In this document: positions 38,325 through 38,417 of the stretch, piece by piece
Layout: the number at the start of each line of letters is the position of its first letter
Numbering within the stretch: position 1 is the first letter of the stretch
DNA from: Bacillota bacterium
GTDB lineage: Bacteria; Bacillota; Clostridia; Christensenellales; JAEXRW01
Direction: 5' to 3'
Assembly (NCBI GenBank): GCA_023454175.1
Contig: JAEXRW010000013.1
Coordinates: 1-38,417 of the forward strand
DNA length: 38,417 bases
Notes under the pieces: model-generated
The model's input: only the letters and a program-made list of their open reading frames with translations
Told to the model about the DNA's origin: nothing
Database searches by the model: none
Translations under genes and position numbers: made by a program

Positions 38325-38417
38325 CACTTGAGGAAATGAATGACCCAGCAAGCCAAAACCTTGTAAAATGGGAGTTGCGAGACAACCATAACAAGGAGGA
38401 AAGGCAAGATGGGTCAC
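38325..38417 (+). mobile_element. Left end of a probable IS30-like insertion sequence (edge of window)
   Basis: AAGTGCAACACTT near 38322-38334 resembles the terminal words of some IS30-family elements. A strong ribosome binding site AAGGAGGA (38393-38400) precedes an ATG at 38409 that begins a protein MGH before the window ends. The family assignment rests on these few bases and on recall of IS30 terminal sequences. Confidence 0.35.

Noticed and set aside
1..38417. CRISPR array
   Set aside because: No run of regularly spaced identical repeats; the intergenic repeats are palindromic, dispersed single units.

Overview
The window looks like a chromosomal segment of an anaerobic, spore-forming Clostridia-type Firmicute of moderate GC content. 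Anaerobiosis is suggested by a complete 2-oxoacid:ferredoxin oxidoreductase operon (korDABC), two radical SAM proteins, a flavodoxin and a C_GCAxxG_C_C redox protein. Sporulation is suggested by a small acid-soluble spore protein, a Spo0E-like protein and a SpoIIE/RsbU-type PP2C phosphatase. Start sites are mostly marked by strong Shine-Dalgarno sequences, and several genes start with TTG or GTG. The genus cannot be fixed from sequence reading alone.

Layout. 1-3560: the edge of a probable insertion sequence, a lipoprotein, a flavodoxin and an L-lactate permease. 3560-6200: repeat-rich spacer, then a phosphate uptake pair (DUF47/PhoU-like regulator plus PiT permease) behind a three-copy Pho-box-like array; the 3' end of pit is duplicated 242 bp downstream, around an intergenic repeat. 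6200-11512: divergent GT39 membrane glycosyltransferase and a large PAS/GAF sensor kinase. 12050-14130: VOC protein, a 53-codon zinc-ribbon protein, an alpha/beta SASP and two small membrane proteins. 14180-17830 (minus strand): an SPFH/band-7 protein with a triplicated motif, preceded by a structured non-coding RNA with its own promoter (possibly the raiA motif), then a CHASE4-HAMP-GGDEF-HD-GYP protein. 18060-22400: a membrane protein of unknown function, a TM1266-like small protein, a triple-LysM protein, a PflA/PflX-like radical SAM protein and a phosphodiester glycosidase. 22795-27123: an SRPBCC protein, a MerR regulator with a methyltransferase and a B12-binding radical SAM protein, and a DUF3006 protein. 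27222-32871: a Spo0E-like protein with a roughly 220-nt leader, a PAS-PP2C phosphatase, then cdaA-cdaR (c-di-AMP synthesis) followed by a COG2509-type FAD oxidoreductase. 33190-38274: P-loop ATPase, lipoprotein, redox protein and korDABC. 38325-end: the probable start of another transposase.

The most unusual content is not in the proteins. Intergenic spaces carry at least four families of short dispersed palindromic repeats. Family 1 is a double hairpin ending in GGGAGGCTTTTGG. Family 2 is AT-rich tandem heptamers with GTACAATGTACAAT and CCCTGCGGGG, and it begins at or within a few bases of a stop codon in five of six places. Family 3 is a C-rich/G-rich inverted repeat plus a GGGGGC-TGC-GCCCCC hairpin. 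Family 4 is a 20-nt exact repeat. Together with the structured RNA and the duplicated pit end, they suggest small non-autonomous mobile or recombining elements shaping gene ends.

Regulatory links: phosphate uptake is probably PhoP-controlled. Signalling outputs include c-di-GMP (GGDEF/HD-GYP), c-di-AMP (CdaA/CdaR) and partner-switching or Spo0A-type phosphorelay control (PP2C, Spo0E-like). No CRISPR array, rRNA or canonical tRNA was seen.
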